This document shows, piece by piece, positions 40,730 to 53,000 of a DNA stretch of 64,000 nt. The DNA comes from Paratrimastix pyriformis. Taxonomy: Eukaryota > Preaxostyla > Paratrimastigidae. Every line of letters starts with the position of its first letter. Within the stretch, counting starts at the first letter, position 1. The notes beneath the pieces are model-generated. The model made no database searches and was not told the origin of the DNA. It worked only from the letters and a program-made list of their open reading frames with translations. The stretch covers positions 229,001 through 293,000 of the forward strand of contig JAPMOS010000006.1 of the NCBI GenBank assembly GCA_027972325.1. Direction: 5' to 3'. Made by a program: the position numbers and the translations under genes.

Positions 40730-43700
40730 ATGTCTCTCATCGCTCTGCCGCATTCGATATTACAGAACATCTTGCTATTGCTTGATGATTCTGCCGTCGC
40801 AGCGGTCCGAGGGACTCAGCCGTCAGCGTCACTTTATGAGCTTTTTTTCATTCAGGTATTCCAATCCTGTCGGGACTTGGCCCAGATGCATTCCGAATCT
40901 TTCTATTTTGCGCGCAAGTCCTTTTTAGAACAGGAGGAACACCGGATCCTCACCCTCATTTCAGAAGTGGAGGAGAGCCACCCCGCCGAGCTCAATGCTG
41001 TGCGTGAGTCCAAGCGGCGTCTCCGCTCACTCAGTTACCCAGATTTATCAGATGTCGATGGTACCTTGGCAGACCTACCCTCCTCCTCGGTGGTGGCTCT
41101 GGTGTTTCGTGCCTTGAACGTGCTCCTGTGTGGCTCGGACCCCGAGGAGCGGTGGGCCTTGCGGGCCCATCAGCAGATTGCTGAATTCATGGGCATTAAG
41201 ACGACGTCCCCCCTGGACCCACTACTTAGGTTTCCTTGTGGCGGTCTGCTCGGTCCCGTCCCTCACAGCATCACCTTCCCCCCTCCCCCAGTCCTTTCGG
41301 ACCATCAAACAGCCCTCCTGGAACGTCTCGTGGTCATGCCCAGTTGGGAGGACACGGAAGCCTTCGTGGTCTGTCCCCTCGGGTTTTCATGTTCCGAACT
41401 GACCCTTCGCCTCGTGTGCTCCTCTTCGGACGGGGGGGGGGCCTGGTGGCTGTGTCGGCAGTACCCGCGCCTGGTCTCGGAGCTCTTCCAGTTCACCTCG
41501 GCGCTGCTCGACTTTCAGCAGGCCCTCGAGCCGGCCCGCTGCACGGCCCTGCGCTCCTTGCACAGGTCCGTCCCGCCGCCCGCCCGCTCGCGCACCCACC
41601 CCGCCTCACTCGCCGCACTGCTCGCTCTCGTCGGGCTCGGGGGACAGAATGCTGACCCACCTGGCAGCCCGGCTGGTTCTGGCGCCGCCCTCGATCGCCC
41701 GGCAGCGACTGCTCTTCATTTCCCCGGCCTCCACCCCCCCGCCGGCGGCGGCCCCGGAGGTCCCAGCGGCTCACCCCGCCCCAGGCGGCGTCTCGGCATC
41801 CGCTGCTCCGGCGCCCGTGACCCCCAACCGGAAGGGCCCCGCCCCTCACGCCTTAACGCCGTACCCGGCGCCACCCCGTGTCCGCGCCACGTCGCCGCCA
41901 GGCCGCAGCAGCGGGAGCCAGTCGTCCCCACCCCGCCCGTCACGCACCGCATCCCTCGCCCGGGCAGCCTCGCCGAGTGGGTCGGGGCGGCTCGCAGCCG
42001 CGGCACCCGTCTCTGCAACTGCGACCACCACCCCCGGCCGCCCCCGCACAGCCCCCACCGCCGGGCCCCGCGCCTCCAGTCCCACCGCCTTGCGCGGCGC
42101 CGTGGCCGGACCCCGCTCCCGAAGCCCTGCGGTCACCACCCCACGCGCCCGCAGCCCTGCAGTGACCACCCCGCGCTCCCGCAGTCCGGCAGTCGCCAAC
42201 CCACGCGCCCGCAGCCCGGCCACCCCGCGCACACCCCGGGCCGGCCTGATCCCGGGGGCCGCTGTCACCACCCCCCGGTCGACCACCCCCCGGTCGACCA
42301 CCCCCCGGCGCCCCGCCTCGCCCCGCCGGCCGATGCCCGTCCAGGCCCCCGTCACCCCGATGTACGCGGCTCGCCCCTCGCCGCCACCCTCGCCCCCTCC
42401 GACCGCCTGCCCGGGGATGGCCACAGGGTCCCCGGCCGCCTCGCCGGTCCCCTCGCCGGCCCCTCTGCTGCCCATCTCAGCCCTGTGCGGCTCGCCAGAC
42501 GAGACCAGACCCGTCCTCTCGTCGCCGCCTCCCACCCAACCCCTGCCTGAGGCCGCCAGCACCAGCCCCGGTCGGCAGTACCAATACCCGGCCCCTGAGG
42601 TGACCTTCACGCCGCGCCGCCACCGGGCTGCCGCCGCCGCCGCCACCACCACCACCACCACCTCCACCGAAGACAGCCTGCCCCCCGCCATGGCGGCGTG
42701 TCTCAGCCCACCTCCGCCCCCGAGCCCCCAAACCAGCCCACCGCAGGCCGCTGCGGCAACCCCGCCACTGGCACCGCCCGCCCGACCGGCCGGCCTGCTG
42801 GCGCTGCTGCCCGAGGACAGTCCCGTCGCCCCGCCCCTGGCGCCCCCATCTTCCTCGGCGGCAGGGGCCCCGGCGCAGCCCGGCTGGGCCGAGGTGGTGC
42901 GAGCGCGGGACCGGCTGGCCGGCGTGGAGCAGCGGCTGATGCAGCTCTCCAGGGCCCAGGTCGACGAGGTCCGGCCCGGCTCCTCAGCCCGGGGCTGGGT
43001 GGTGCTGGTGCTACCATGCTCTTGGGTGGTATCGTCTCAATGGTATCTCGCCTCGTTTTGTGTATTATAATGGCCGCCTGCCTGCCCCGCTCGGTACCCC
43101 CCCCCCCCCCCCCCCCTCCCCCCCCCCCCCCCTCCCAATGCAGATCCGGGCCATGCAGCGGCCGCCGGCCATCGTCAAGCGGGTCCTGGCCGCGGTGGCG
43201 CTGCTGCTGGGGAAGGACACCAGCTGGCCCACGGCTCAGCTGCTCCTGGCCAAGTTCAGCTTCCAGGTCAACGTCACAGGTCCGCGGGGGTCACCGCCCG
43301 GGTGGCTGTTACCCCCACACACACACACACACACACACACACCACTCATGGACAAATCTCCCCATGTTGTATGGGCAGAGCTGAGCCCGGCCGTTCTGGA
43401 GGCCGTGCAGCCATACATGCTGCCCGAGGGCTCCTTCGAGGAGCACTTCTCCAAGACGGTCCGTCTCAGCCATGGTCACCAGGCCACGGGGGGGGGGTCA
43501 CAAGCCACGGGCACGGGGGGCCATAGCCACCAAGCCACGGGGGGGGGGGGTCATAGCCACATGGTCGACATCACCGTGTGGCGCGCTGCCGATTCGCCCT
43601 TGGCACGTCGTCGCACTCTCATCACCCGCCCATCCTGTCTGTGGGTGCCCCTCGGGGTTCCCGTGCAGGTGAACAACACCCTCGTGGGCTGCCTGTACGA

Positions 43701-45574
43701 GTGGGTCCACCGGGTGGTCCAGCTGCACCGCGCCCACCGGGCCTACCTGGCCCTCACCGCCCCGCCCGCCCGGGCCCAGGGCCAGGCCCAGGCCCAGTGG
43801 GACGCCATGCGCGCCCACTACCAGCAGTCCGTGCCCACTCCGCTCCGGCCCCACTCCCGAACCCCAAACTTTTTCGCCTTCCACTTCCCCTTCTTCCACC
43901 CTTCGCGCCCTCGCTGACTGAGATTTTCTTCTCCTTTTCGTGGGGTGGTGGCTCGGGTGGTGGTGGTGGTGGTGCGTGGGCCCCGTCTGCTCTTCTCAGG
44001 ACCGCCGACCAGCGCGTGGGCCTCGTCTGCCCCGAACCCGACCCGCTCGCCTCGCCCCCTCGCCCGGCGGCCCACCCCGCCGCCACCGCCACCGCCTCAC
44101 CCGCGCCGCCCACAACCCCCCGGGGGACCGCTGTGGTGGTGACGGTGGCCCCGGGCGCCAGCCTCACCCCGCGCGGTGTCCGCGATCGGCTCCAAGGCGC
44201 ATGTGGGCTGCCGGGGGACGGGGTGCCCGAGGTGGACCAGCTGGGCCCGGACCACGTGGGCCAGCTGCTGGCTTTCATCCACCCGCCCCCCCTGGTGCCG
44301 CTCCTCTTCCAGGCCCTCTTCCTGCTCCTGCCCCCGACCGCCATCCGCGGCAGCAGTCAGCAGCAGCAGCAGCCAGGCGCCGCCCCGGCCACCCCGCGCT
44401 CCCTCCGGCTGGCCCCGCCCGGCCGGCCGCCCCTGAGCCCTCTGCTCCGCGACCAGGGCGTGACCCCGCTCCACATCCGCCCGCCGCCCTCGCCCCGCGG
44501 GGCCTCCTCCTCGGGACTGCGGGCCTCCTCCCCCGGTCCCAGCACCCGGTCCCCGGGCGGCCCAGGGTCCCCCGGCTGGCAGCCGCAGATGCTGCCGCCC
44601 CCGTCCCCTGGCCGCCCCCGCTCGGCCCCACGCGGCCTGCGGGCTCCGTCACCACCACGGTCCGCTCGCCTCCCCGTCCCACCACCACTCGTTCCTCCTC
44701 TCATCACCATCACCACCACCACCAACGTTCTCTGCATTCATCGGCGTCCTCGCCTTCCTTACCCCGGGTGGGGTGTGGCTGTTACTCGGTTCCTCGGGTG
44801 GGGTGCGGATGGTGGCTGTTACTCGGGGTGGCACAGCCCGACCCCCGAGGGGCAGATGCGGGTGGTGGTCTGCGGGGCGGCCACGGCCCAGTGCACGCTG
44901 GTCGGCGGGACCCACCCCGAGGCCACGCTGGCGGGGCTCCTCAGGTCCGCGCGGAGATCGCAGCGGCCAGCGGAACATGGATGTGGTGCCTGCGGCCGCC
45001 GAATCACTCGATCCTCCTTCCTCTGCTGGCGGTCCTCCGTTTGTCTGGCTGTTCGTGCTGGGGGGGGGGGGGGGGGGGGGGGGGCGGCCGTGCAGCCCTG
45101 ACGACGCGTGGATGGAGGGCCAGCGCCTCCTGCGGCTGCCCCTGGACGAGCTCAAGCAGATCCTCACCTCCCACATGCCTCAACGTCCGTCGCCCCGCCC
45201 GGCGCCCCCGTGAGGGCGCTTTCCTCGGGGAGATGGAGGGTGGGGAAGGCATGGGCATGGGGATGTTTTTCCTTGTGCACGTCATGGAATCTGGGGTTCC
45301 CCCATCACCATCACTCCCTCCCATGCGGGTCTGCGCACCTGTGTGCGACCGGCGGGTTTTGTGGGCAGTGCCGACGGAGGCCCAGCTGGAGCTGCTGGCG
45401 GACCTGGTCGACCGGCCCCAGTTCAGTGTGGCCCAGGCGGCCCAGGTGTGTCCCTTGCTGGGTACCATGGCCCAGTGGGTCCTGACGGCCCTCGAGCGGC
45501 TCCTCCAGCGGCTGGCCCTCGAGCCCTCCGCCACCGCCACCGCCCCGTCCCCTTCCAGCCCACCGGGCACCTGA
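40730..45574 (+). CDS. Proline-rich protein with two dynein-stalk-like segments, no motor
   Basis: The start is ATG 40730 (MSLIALPHSILQNILLLLDD). A helical N-terminus (LAQMHSESFYFARKSFLEQE; ALLERLVVMPSWEDTEAFV; RLVSELFQFTSALLDFQQAL) leads to a basic Pro/Ser/Thr-rich region (41700-42880) with repeats such as TTPRSRSPAV. Then RAMQRPPAIVKRVLAAVALL, LGKDTSWPTAQLLL and, across introns, ELSPAVLEAVQPYML and VNNTLVGCLYEWVHRVVQLH match the dynein heavy-chain stalk and microtubule-binding segment (RAxxxPPxxVKxVxEAVxxLL ... WV). A second, weaker copy lies at 45100-45500: LPLDELKQILTSHMPQ, LLADLVDRPQFSVAQAAQVC and AQWVLTALERLLQRLAL. No AAA motor domain is present in the gene. It stops at 45574. Donors are GTCCGT, GTCCGC and GTCCGG. 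A microtubule-binding role is an inference. Confidence 0.68.
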
Positions 45575-46027
45575 GGTCGTGGGGGCCGGACGGACGGTGC
45601 TGACAGGCGCTGTTTGTCGCTCTCATCGGCCCTCTTGTGGATACATCCCCTCCCCCCCTCGTCGCCTCCCCTCGTCCGTGCGTTTCGTGGGCACGCCGCT
45701 TCGCTTTTGCGGATTCTCCTCCCCCTCCTCCTTCCCCCCGTGCCGTTCGTGGTGATGTGGGCGTGTGTGGCCGGGGACTTCTCTTCTGGCTCCGGCATGC
45801 CGGTGGTGGGTTCGGGTGGTGTGGGCCGGCAGCCCGGGGGGGTGGAACGGAGGCGTGTGATGGCGGGGAGGAGTCGTGCCCCTCCCGCCCACCCTCCTTG
45901 TTGCTCGTCACAGCTTCTTCTCTTCGGGAACGAAAAAGCCGCCTTCCGATCCGAAGGCGAGACGAGAACAGCAGTATAGAAAAAGCAGTCGGTCCCGGTA
46001 TTTACATGACGATCCTCAGAACGGTCG
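45575..46027. other. Convergent 3' flank, no gene seen
   Basis: These 453 bases lie between two stop codons on opposite strands. Open frames are compositional only. The last part becomes AT-richer towards the zinc-finger gene. Confidence 0.6.
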
Positions 46028-46715
46028 TCAATTCTTCGTCGAGGGGGCGGCGGCGACCTCAGGGACGGGAGCAGGCACGACGACCTTGGCCTCCGTCTGG
46101 TCGGCCCCGTCCGTCTGGGGCTGCTCCTCCTTCACCTCCTCCTTCTTCTCATCTTCCTTCTCTTCCTTCTCCTTCTCCTCCTCCTTCTCCTCCTCCTTCT
46201 CCTCCTTCTCCTCCTTCTCCTCCTTCTTCTCTTTCTTCTCCTCCTCCGGCTCGTCTTTGCGGGAACGGGTCCGCCTCCGCTCAGGGGCAGGGGCCTCCTC
46301 CCGGGCACGAACCGCCTTCTCCTTTTTGGGGGGTCCTGGCGAGATCGGAGGGTGATCAAATTCCCCGCAGGGCTTAAGGGCACGGACCTTCACCACCAAC
46401 ACACTTCCGTTGGTTCACCCGCTTGATAAAGTTGTCGATCTGGGTCTGCTGGGCCTCCGTGAGGCCGGCAACAACACCGAGGTCGGACCGCTCCACTTTG
46501 CGAGTGGGCAAATAGCACCGGAGGTGGAAATAGGAGGGACCCCTGGTCAAACGGGATCAAGCGCCTGGAATAGCGGGAGGGAAAGACCATTGATCATTGT
46601 TCACACCGGTCAGGAGCCGCAATGTGCCATCGCCGATGGTCTTATTGCATTTTTTGCAATGGGACCGTCCACTCGATGCTGTTTCAATCCGAATGCCACC
46701 TGCCAAGTCGCCCAT
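46028..46715 (-). CDS. Small PARP-type zinc-finger protein with charged tail
   Basis: The start is ATG 46715 (MGDLAGGIRIETASSGRSHC). The finger CKKC ... FHLRC fits the PARP-type CX2C...HX2C pattern, which in PARP1 and DNA ligase III binds DNA breaks. It is split by a 45-nt intron (GTCTTT...CCAG) after NNDQW, joining to GPSYFHLRCYLPTRK. A helix (LTEAQQTQIDNFIKRVNQRK) follows. After a GTCCGT intron comes RRRTRSRK, then a Glu/Lys run (about 46120-46260) and the tail VVVPAPVPEVAAAPSTKN ending at 46028. The protein is about 195 residues with no ADP-ribosyltransferase domain. It may recognise damaged DNA without modifying targets; the function is inferred. An upstream in-frame start would overlap the divergent transporter gene. 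Confidence 0.82.
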
Positions 46716-46777
46716 TTTCAAAATTTCAAAACGCAAGCGGGAGTCTGGTGAGCTGGGTGCTTTCGTCCCGCCGGGTG
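46716..46777. promoter_or_regulatory. Short bidirectional promoter region
   Basis: These 62 bp lie between the zinc-finger (-) and transporter (+) start codons. They open with TTTCAAAATTTCAAAACGC; similar AAATTTGA or TTGAATTT words occur just upstream of the genes starting at 32962 and 40730. Confidence 0.4.
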
Positions 46778-48049
46778 ATGCTTGACTTCTCGTGGCTCGC
46801 CTGGGAGCTGCCACAAACCTATAAATGGATTCTTGCTCTCCCCATTTTTGTGGTGGTATGGTGTGGCATTAGTTTTCGCCATGTCCCCTTCATTCCGTTG
46901 GGTCGCTCTGGATCAACGGTTGTGGGCGCCTGTTTAATGGTTCTTCTGGGTGTTATCCATCCAAACAAGGCCCTGGGGCTGATTAATACCGATGTGATTC
47001 TTCTTCTCCTCGGTCTGTGACCCACAGCACTTTGGATCCTCACCGAGATCGCAGGATTTATGGTGATGGTCGAGTTCCTCGACCGCGCTGGGGTTTTCGT
47101 ATTGATCGGCGAGTATAGTGCGAGGTTCTTTAAGTCAGCCTTTGGGACTCTCATCTGGATCTGCATCGCCGCGGGAGCTCTCGCCGCCATCGTCACCAAC
47201 GATACGACCTGCGTCTTTTTTGCACCCTTCGGTCTGTCCCATCCACCGGGCATGCCTCAATACACACCGGTTTAGTGGTGCACCTTTGCCGGACGCGCAA
47301 GTATCCCTTTGCCCCCTTCCTTCTGGGCCTGGCCACCTCGGCCAACATCGGGTCGTCGCTCTCCCCCGTGGGCAACCCGCAGGTCTGACCTGTTCACGCC
47401 CTCGTCCGTGTCGTCACGGGCCTGCAATAGAACATGATTGTCGCCACGGCCGAGAGTACCCAGGGGGGCGACCAGCTGTCCTTCATGGGCTTCCTGATCC
47501 ACATCGGGCCGGCCGCCGTTGTGGGCATGGTCATCAACACGGGGCTGCTCTGGTCCGTGGGTGACGCATACCTCCCTCACCCCTGACTATCACCACCCCC
47601 TCTTCAGCTTGTATTACTGGAAGCCGCTGAAGGCGGCCAGCAACCCAGCGCCCGCCGCGCCCGAGGCCTCATCCTCATCGGGGGCGTCGATGGTGCCCTT
47701 GGAGGAGGTGGCCAGCGCCGATGGTGCCACACACGAGTCTCCGGTCGCTCCCGCGGCGTCCGCCCAGCGACCACTGCCTGGGACGGTCGACCTGGGGGTC
47801 GCAACCACACCCGCGCCAACCGGGTCCTTCTACGGGAGCACCGGGGAAGCGGCGGCAGCGGCGGCTCCGTCCCCTGCCCACCCCGACATCAGCCGCGGTC
47901 GCGATGGAGGCGCCGTCTCCCTCCTGCGCCCAACCGCCGATCGGGTCTGCAGTGGCTGTGGTGATCTCCTGGGGTGGTGGGTGCAGATCACCCCATCACC
48001 GACTCCATCGCTCGCCAACCCCCACTCCCTCCTCCTCCTCCTCCTCCTC

Positions 48050-48082
<33 letters not shown>

Positions 48083-49861
48083 TCCCCTCCCCCCGAGGCA
48101 GCTAACCCACCGCTTCCTCTCACGCTGCTCACCTCCCTCCGCCCACCGCGCGTGGTCGTACAGCCTGCTGGGGGCTGGTGGATGACCCAACGGGTGATGC
48201 GCTACCGGATCGGGGCCGTGCTGGCACTGGTGGTGGCGGGGCTGATCGCGGGTGTCCACATGGGCTGGTGCGCCATGCTGGGCGCCATGCTGCTGCTGGC
48301 CATGCACAGGGCGACTGCAGCCCGGTCCTGCTGAAGGTCCGTCCGACCCCCACTTCACATTTACCCCTGTTGATATGTTGTTGCGACGACGGGCGGGGCA
48401 GGTCGACTGGGGCTGCTGATCTTCTTCGCGATGCTGTTTGTGGTCATGGGCGGCTTCAACGAGACCGGTCTGCCCGAGGCTTTCTGGGGCTTCATGCAGC
48501 CGGCCTTCCTGCCCCTCGACTCCGTATGGTCTGCCCCGCCCATCCCCCGTCCTCCAAGTGCCCCTTCACCCCCATCGGCCCGTCACCACACGTCCCCATC
48601 CCCATCCCCATCCCCATCCCCATCCCCATCCCCATCCCCACCCCACCCACCCGGACAAATCCCCGATCCAGGGCCACCTGCCTCTACTCGCTCTTCATCC
48701 TGGTGGCCAGCAACCTCTTCAGCAATGTGCCCCTGCCAACTGGTCCGGGCCTCCATCCTGCCTCAAACAGCCAACCCCCCCCCCCCCCACACATCCATCC
48801 CACCCATCCCACCCATCCCACCCATCCCATCCCATCCATCCCATCCATCCCATCCATCCCATCCATCCCATCCATCATCCATCCACCTTCTTCACCCGAC
48901 CGCCTCCCCGGGTGCGGCAGATCATCCCGATGGTGGTCAACCTGGAGAAGGACGCCAACCCCGGTACCTGCTGGCCTTCGTCAGCACCATCGCGGGCAAC
49001 CTCAGTCCGTCCATCCCCCATCCCCCATCCCATCCCCATCCCATCCCCCATCCCCATCCCCATCCCCATCCCCAGCCCCCATTCTCCATCCCCATCCCCC
49101 ATCCCCATCCCCATCCCCATCCTCCATCCCCCATCCCCCATCCCCATCCCCAGCCCACATTCTCCATCCCCCATCCTTTGCATCTGGATCCCGGAAACCG
49201 ATCCATCCGCACAACGACCTCACCCCCCCCCCCCTACCCCCCCCCCCCGGGCAGCTCTGATTGGCAGTGTGGCCAACCTGATCGTCGTTGAGCGCGCGAA
49301 GGACTACTATAAGGTCGCCTTCCCCTCCCCTCCTCTCCTCCCCTCCTCTCCCCTCCCCTCCTCCCCCTCCACTCCCTTCCGCCTTTTCGTGTGCTCACGG
49401 GCCGCGTGCCGGGGGTGGTGGCGGGTGTCGGGGCAGGGATTCTGGGAGTATTTCCGGTTCGGGGCGTGTCCACCATGCTGGTGCTCATCTGCGGCACGGG
49501 CTGGTCCTCGCCATGGCAACTGGGCCCCGCCATCCCTCGCGCCTCCTCCTCCATCAGCCTCGCCTCCCCGGTGCCACCGGACACCGCCAGCTCCGCTGTT
49601 CCGCTTTTCCCGCTCCCAACCGCCGCTGTGCCCCTTCCTTCTTACGACACACCATCGGACCCTCCTCCGCCTCTTCCTCCCTCCCTCCCTCCTCTCCCCC
49701 AAGAACTCTGCGGTTTATCATCCGGAAACTCACATCCCCTCATCGAGTGCGAAGAAGTCATACCCCCCCCCCCCCCCCCCCATCCTGCATCCTCCTCCTC
49801 TCCTTCTCTCTTCGCTCGCCTCTCTCCCCATCGCGCGGCGGCAATAGCAGGCGCTGCCTGA
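46778..49861 (+). CDS. ArsB/NhaD/SLC13-superfamily ion transporter
   Basis: A polytopic membrane transporter of the ion-transporter superfamily that includes ArsB, NhaD and the P protein (OCA2); the substrate is not predictable. ATG 46778 starts MLDFSWLAWELPQTYKWILA. Exon 1 ends DVILLLLG; a 42-nt intron (47013-47054, GTCTGT...GCAG) joins to FMVMVEFLDRAGVFVLIGEY. Then VTNDTTCVFFAPF and, after a 44-nt intron (47232-47275), LATSANIGSSLSPVGNPQ and NMIVATAEST: the conserved NDT and SANIG...GNPQN signatures. A long hydrophilic loop follows (47650-47900). The second half has VDWGLLIFFAMLFVVMGGFN, SLFILVASNLFSNVPL, LLAFVSTIAGNL, LIGSVANLIVVERAKDYYK and FWEYFRFG. Introns of the 3' half are packed with CCCATC repeats. 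The frame slips at a G-run near 49470, before STMLVLICGTGW. The true stop is uncertain. Confidence 0.83.
48597..48650. repeat. CCCATC hexamer array in an intron
   Basis: Tandem CCCATC units lie within an intron of the transporter gene. The same motif family recurs in its next two introns. Confidence 0.9.
48780..48890. repeat. CCATCC-type repeat array in an intron
   Basis: Degenerate CCCATCC and CCATCCCAT units follow a C-run near 48778-48790, in the transporter intron after LFSNVPL. Confidence 0.9.
49012..49175. repeat. CCCCATCC repeat array in an intron
   Basis: Units of CCCCATC and CCATCCC dominate the intron between the exons encoding STIAGNL (donor GTCCGTCC) and LIGSVANL. Confidence 0.9.
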
Positions 49862-50075
49862 TGGAAGCAACGTGATCGAGACCGGAGTCAGAAACGAGGG
49901 AGGCGGAACAAGCGAAAACAAACAGCTCAGCCAGAGGAGAAGAGAAACTCGGGGGGAGGGAGCGGAAGGAGGGGAGGGAGCGGAAGGAGGGGAAGGAGGG
50001 GAAGGAGGGGAAGGAGGGGAAGGAGGGGGATGGTGCCGGTTGGTGGCTGCGCTCTCATCTGTGGGGAAGTGGCGA

Positions 50076-53000
50076 TCACCGCCGCCTGCTGGTCCCGCCG
50101 CCCGTGTTGTCGGGGTAGGCGGCAGCGGCAGCGGCGGTGGTGGCCGCCAGGGCCCTGCCTCCCGCTTCCGCAGCCGCGGCGAGGGATGGCAGGGCATTGG
50201 GGTTGCTGTTACTGCGCCTGTGGATGGCCGGACCGGCAGGCCGGTGGCGGGTGCTCGCGACCGAGGGGCTGCCCCCCTCGCTGCCATCGGTCCCGTTCCG
50301 CCCTTGCTGGCCCTGGCCCTGGCCCTGGCCCTGGCTTTGGCCCTGCCAGGCCCGGGCGGCAGCCCCAGACGAGGCGGCGGGGGGCGGGGCCGAGCTGCCG
50401 CTGCTCCCGCCGCCACTTCCGCCTCCCGCCGCCGCAGACCCGCCCGCGGAGGCGTTGGCGAACATGGCAGGGGAGGGCAGGGGCTGGTAGCAGAAGGGCG
50501 AGACGGCCTGCAGGATGGCCAGGAGCGGGCTGGACAGGTAGATGTGCAGCGACTCGACCAGCGAGTGCGGCCGGGTGCCCGTCGTGCCCTGGGGTGGCGT
50601 GTGGGTATGCGCGGGTGTGTCGGACGTGTCGGACGTGTCGGACGTGTCGGACGTGTCGGACGTGTCGGACGTGTCGGACGTGTGTGCGTGCATACCCCCC
50701 CCCCCCCCCCCCCCCCAACACAGCACCACCACCAGGGCCAGGCAGGACAGGGGGGAGCAGACCTGGACGAGGCCCAGCAGGAAGTTGAGGATGGTGGGGG
50801 TGAGCTCGCCCAGCTCGTCGATGGACGGGTTGATGTTGCGCCCCACGCAGACGAAGATGAGCCGGTTGGGGTCGCCCTCGCCCTCACCCTCACCCTCGCC
50901 GCCCTCGGGGCTGCTGGAGGCCGAGGGGGCGGCCAACTTCTGGGGCCGGGGCGGCCCCGAGGAGAGGGCGTTCTTGAAGGCGGTCAGCAGCTTGGCGAAG
51001 GTAACCAAGCTGTGGTCCCCCAGCACGAACTGGCCGCTGTGGTGGGTGAAGACCCAGCACTGCATCACCGAGTCGAAGGCTGCGTGGGGGCGGGGGGGCC
51101 GGAGGCCCAGAACGAAAAGAGAGGATCAGAGACCGAGCGTGGGGCGCATTCTGGGTGGCAGTGAGGGCGGTGAGCGGGGGGCCCCACAAGGACATGCAAA
51201 AGGCCCGTGCACAGGAGAGCGTGGTTCTGTGTGCCGGGCGGACCTTCGCGCTGGGTGCGCATCTCGAGGAGGGACGACGGGATGGTCAGCACCAGCACCA
51301 CCGTGTGGCCCTCGTGCATGTACGAGGCGGCGCGGCCCCCGGGGGCAGGCAGGGGCTGCTCGTCCATGTCGAGGTCGTCCTCGTCGGCCCCCCGGTCGCC
51401 ATCCTCCAGGGGCCGGTCGGCCACCCGGGGGCCCTCGGGGGGCGGCCCGCCCTGGACCAGGGTGATGGCCGAGTCGTCCAGGGTGAAGGTCAGCCGCTGC
51501 TGGAGCAGCAGCGTGCGTTTCTTGAGCGGGGGCAGCACCGGGCCGCCCGGGCCGACGCCCCCGAGGCCGCCGGGCGTGTCGGCTTCGGAGACGGGCCGCA
51601 TGAAGGGCGAGTCCATGTCCGACTCGGACTCGGCCCGGGCCCCGCGCCGCGGCTGCCGGTCGGGGCTGGCGGGGGTCTGGGGGATGGTCAGGGTGGCCGG
51701 GGCCATGGACTGGACGAAGCGGATCAGGGGCCGCTTGGCCACCAGGTGGATCCACTCGGAGGCCCAGGTGGGGTCCTCCTCGCAGAGGCACAGCAGCACC
51801 GCCTCGCAGCAGATGGAGACCCCGCCCAGGAGCAGGTCCGGGTGGGTCACCCAGGTCGTCCGCCGCTTGCCTGCCGCTGTCCCTGGCGGCTGCTGGGCCC
51901 CGGCGGCGGCGGTGGCGGTGGCGGGAGAGGCGGAGGTGCCTGAGGACTTGGCGGCGCCGCTGGTGGTGCGGGCGAAGAAGAGATGCTCGGCCCGGTCGGT
52001 GATGCGGGTGACCACCTCGGACAGGGTCGAGAAGACCTCCAGGATGTCGGGCACGGTGTGGCTGCTGACGGTTATCGTCAGCGGGTGCAGGTCGGCACGT
52101 AACGCGAAGATGGGCAGCATCTCGACTGCACATCGGCCAGCCCCCCGCCGAAAGGGCCGGGTGAGCACAACGGAACAGGAGGCGAATGGGGGACGGGCGG
52201 GAGGTGGGACGCATTGGTTTCGAGGGAGGTCGGCAGACATTGGCTTGAAGGGGTCGCCGAGCACACGAGGGCGAGGTGCGGGCAGTTGGCCAGCAGGGCC
52301 ACGTGCGAGGAGGCGATGATCTTGGCCTGGACGTGATCCATGCTGGCCAGCCACCACCCCTGGGCCGTGATGGGCGGCCCGGCCCGGCTGGGCAGTAGCC
52401 CGCTGGTCACTATTGTTCCCCATCCCGATGTGTATTGTGTGTGTGTGGGATGATGATAGGAGGGGTGCGTGAAGTTAGCCCTTGCTTGCTGCATACACAC
52501 CACAGGCCACGGGCCACAGACCACCCTCTGGACGGCGGGCGGAGAGGAGGGTGGCGTAGAGCATCTCGGGGTTGGGGCTGGGCCCGAGGAGCCCCATGAG
52601 GGCGTGGTCGGCCCAAAGGACGGCCGGCACCCGACCCGCCAACAGGAGCCGCTGCATGATGACGGTGCCCTCGATCAGGCCCGCGCCACGGAGGAGCACC
52701 CGCCGACAGCGGACCCCGGCCAGCAGCACCCGGCGCAGGATGCCACCCAGGTGAACCGTGGTCCCGGACAGGGACAAGGTGGCCGTCTGCCGGTTGGTGT
52801 CCAGCTGGAAGAAGCCCCCGCCCGGGGACGAGGCCGTCGGACTGGCGGCCCCCACAGCGCCAGCAGAGCCGGGGGCGGCAGCGGGTCTCGTGACCAGGTC
52901 GCGCAGCCCGGCCGAGACGGTCAGCTGCTGCAAGGTGAAGAAGACCGCCCAGGGCTGGTGGGCCCGGTGCTTCTTGGGCTTCGCGCTGCTGCCCGCGGCG

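Noticed and set aside
46557-46814. Upstream start of the PARP-finger gene at 46814
   Set aside because: It would overlap the divergent transporter start and adds a stretch without domain features; ATG 46715 directly precedes the finger region.
47013-47022. Selenocysteine or reassigned TGA in the transporter
   Set aside because: The TGA lies inside a normal intron of the local type; other genes use TAA and TGA as stops.
47013-47027. A 15-nt intron in the transporter gene
   Set aside because: GTCTGTGACCCACAG could be removed in frame, but extending to the next CAG (47054) gives LLLLGFMVMVEFLDRAGVF, which fits the family much better.
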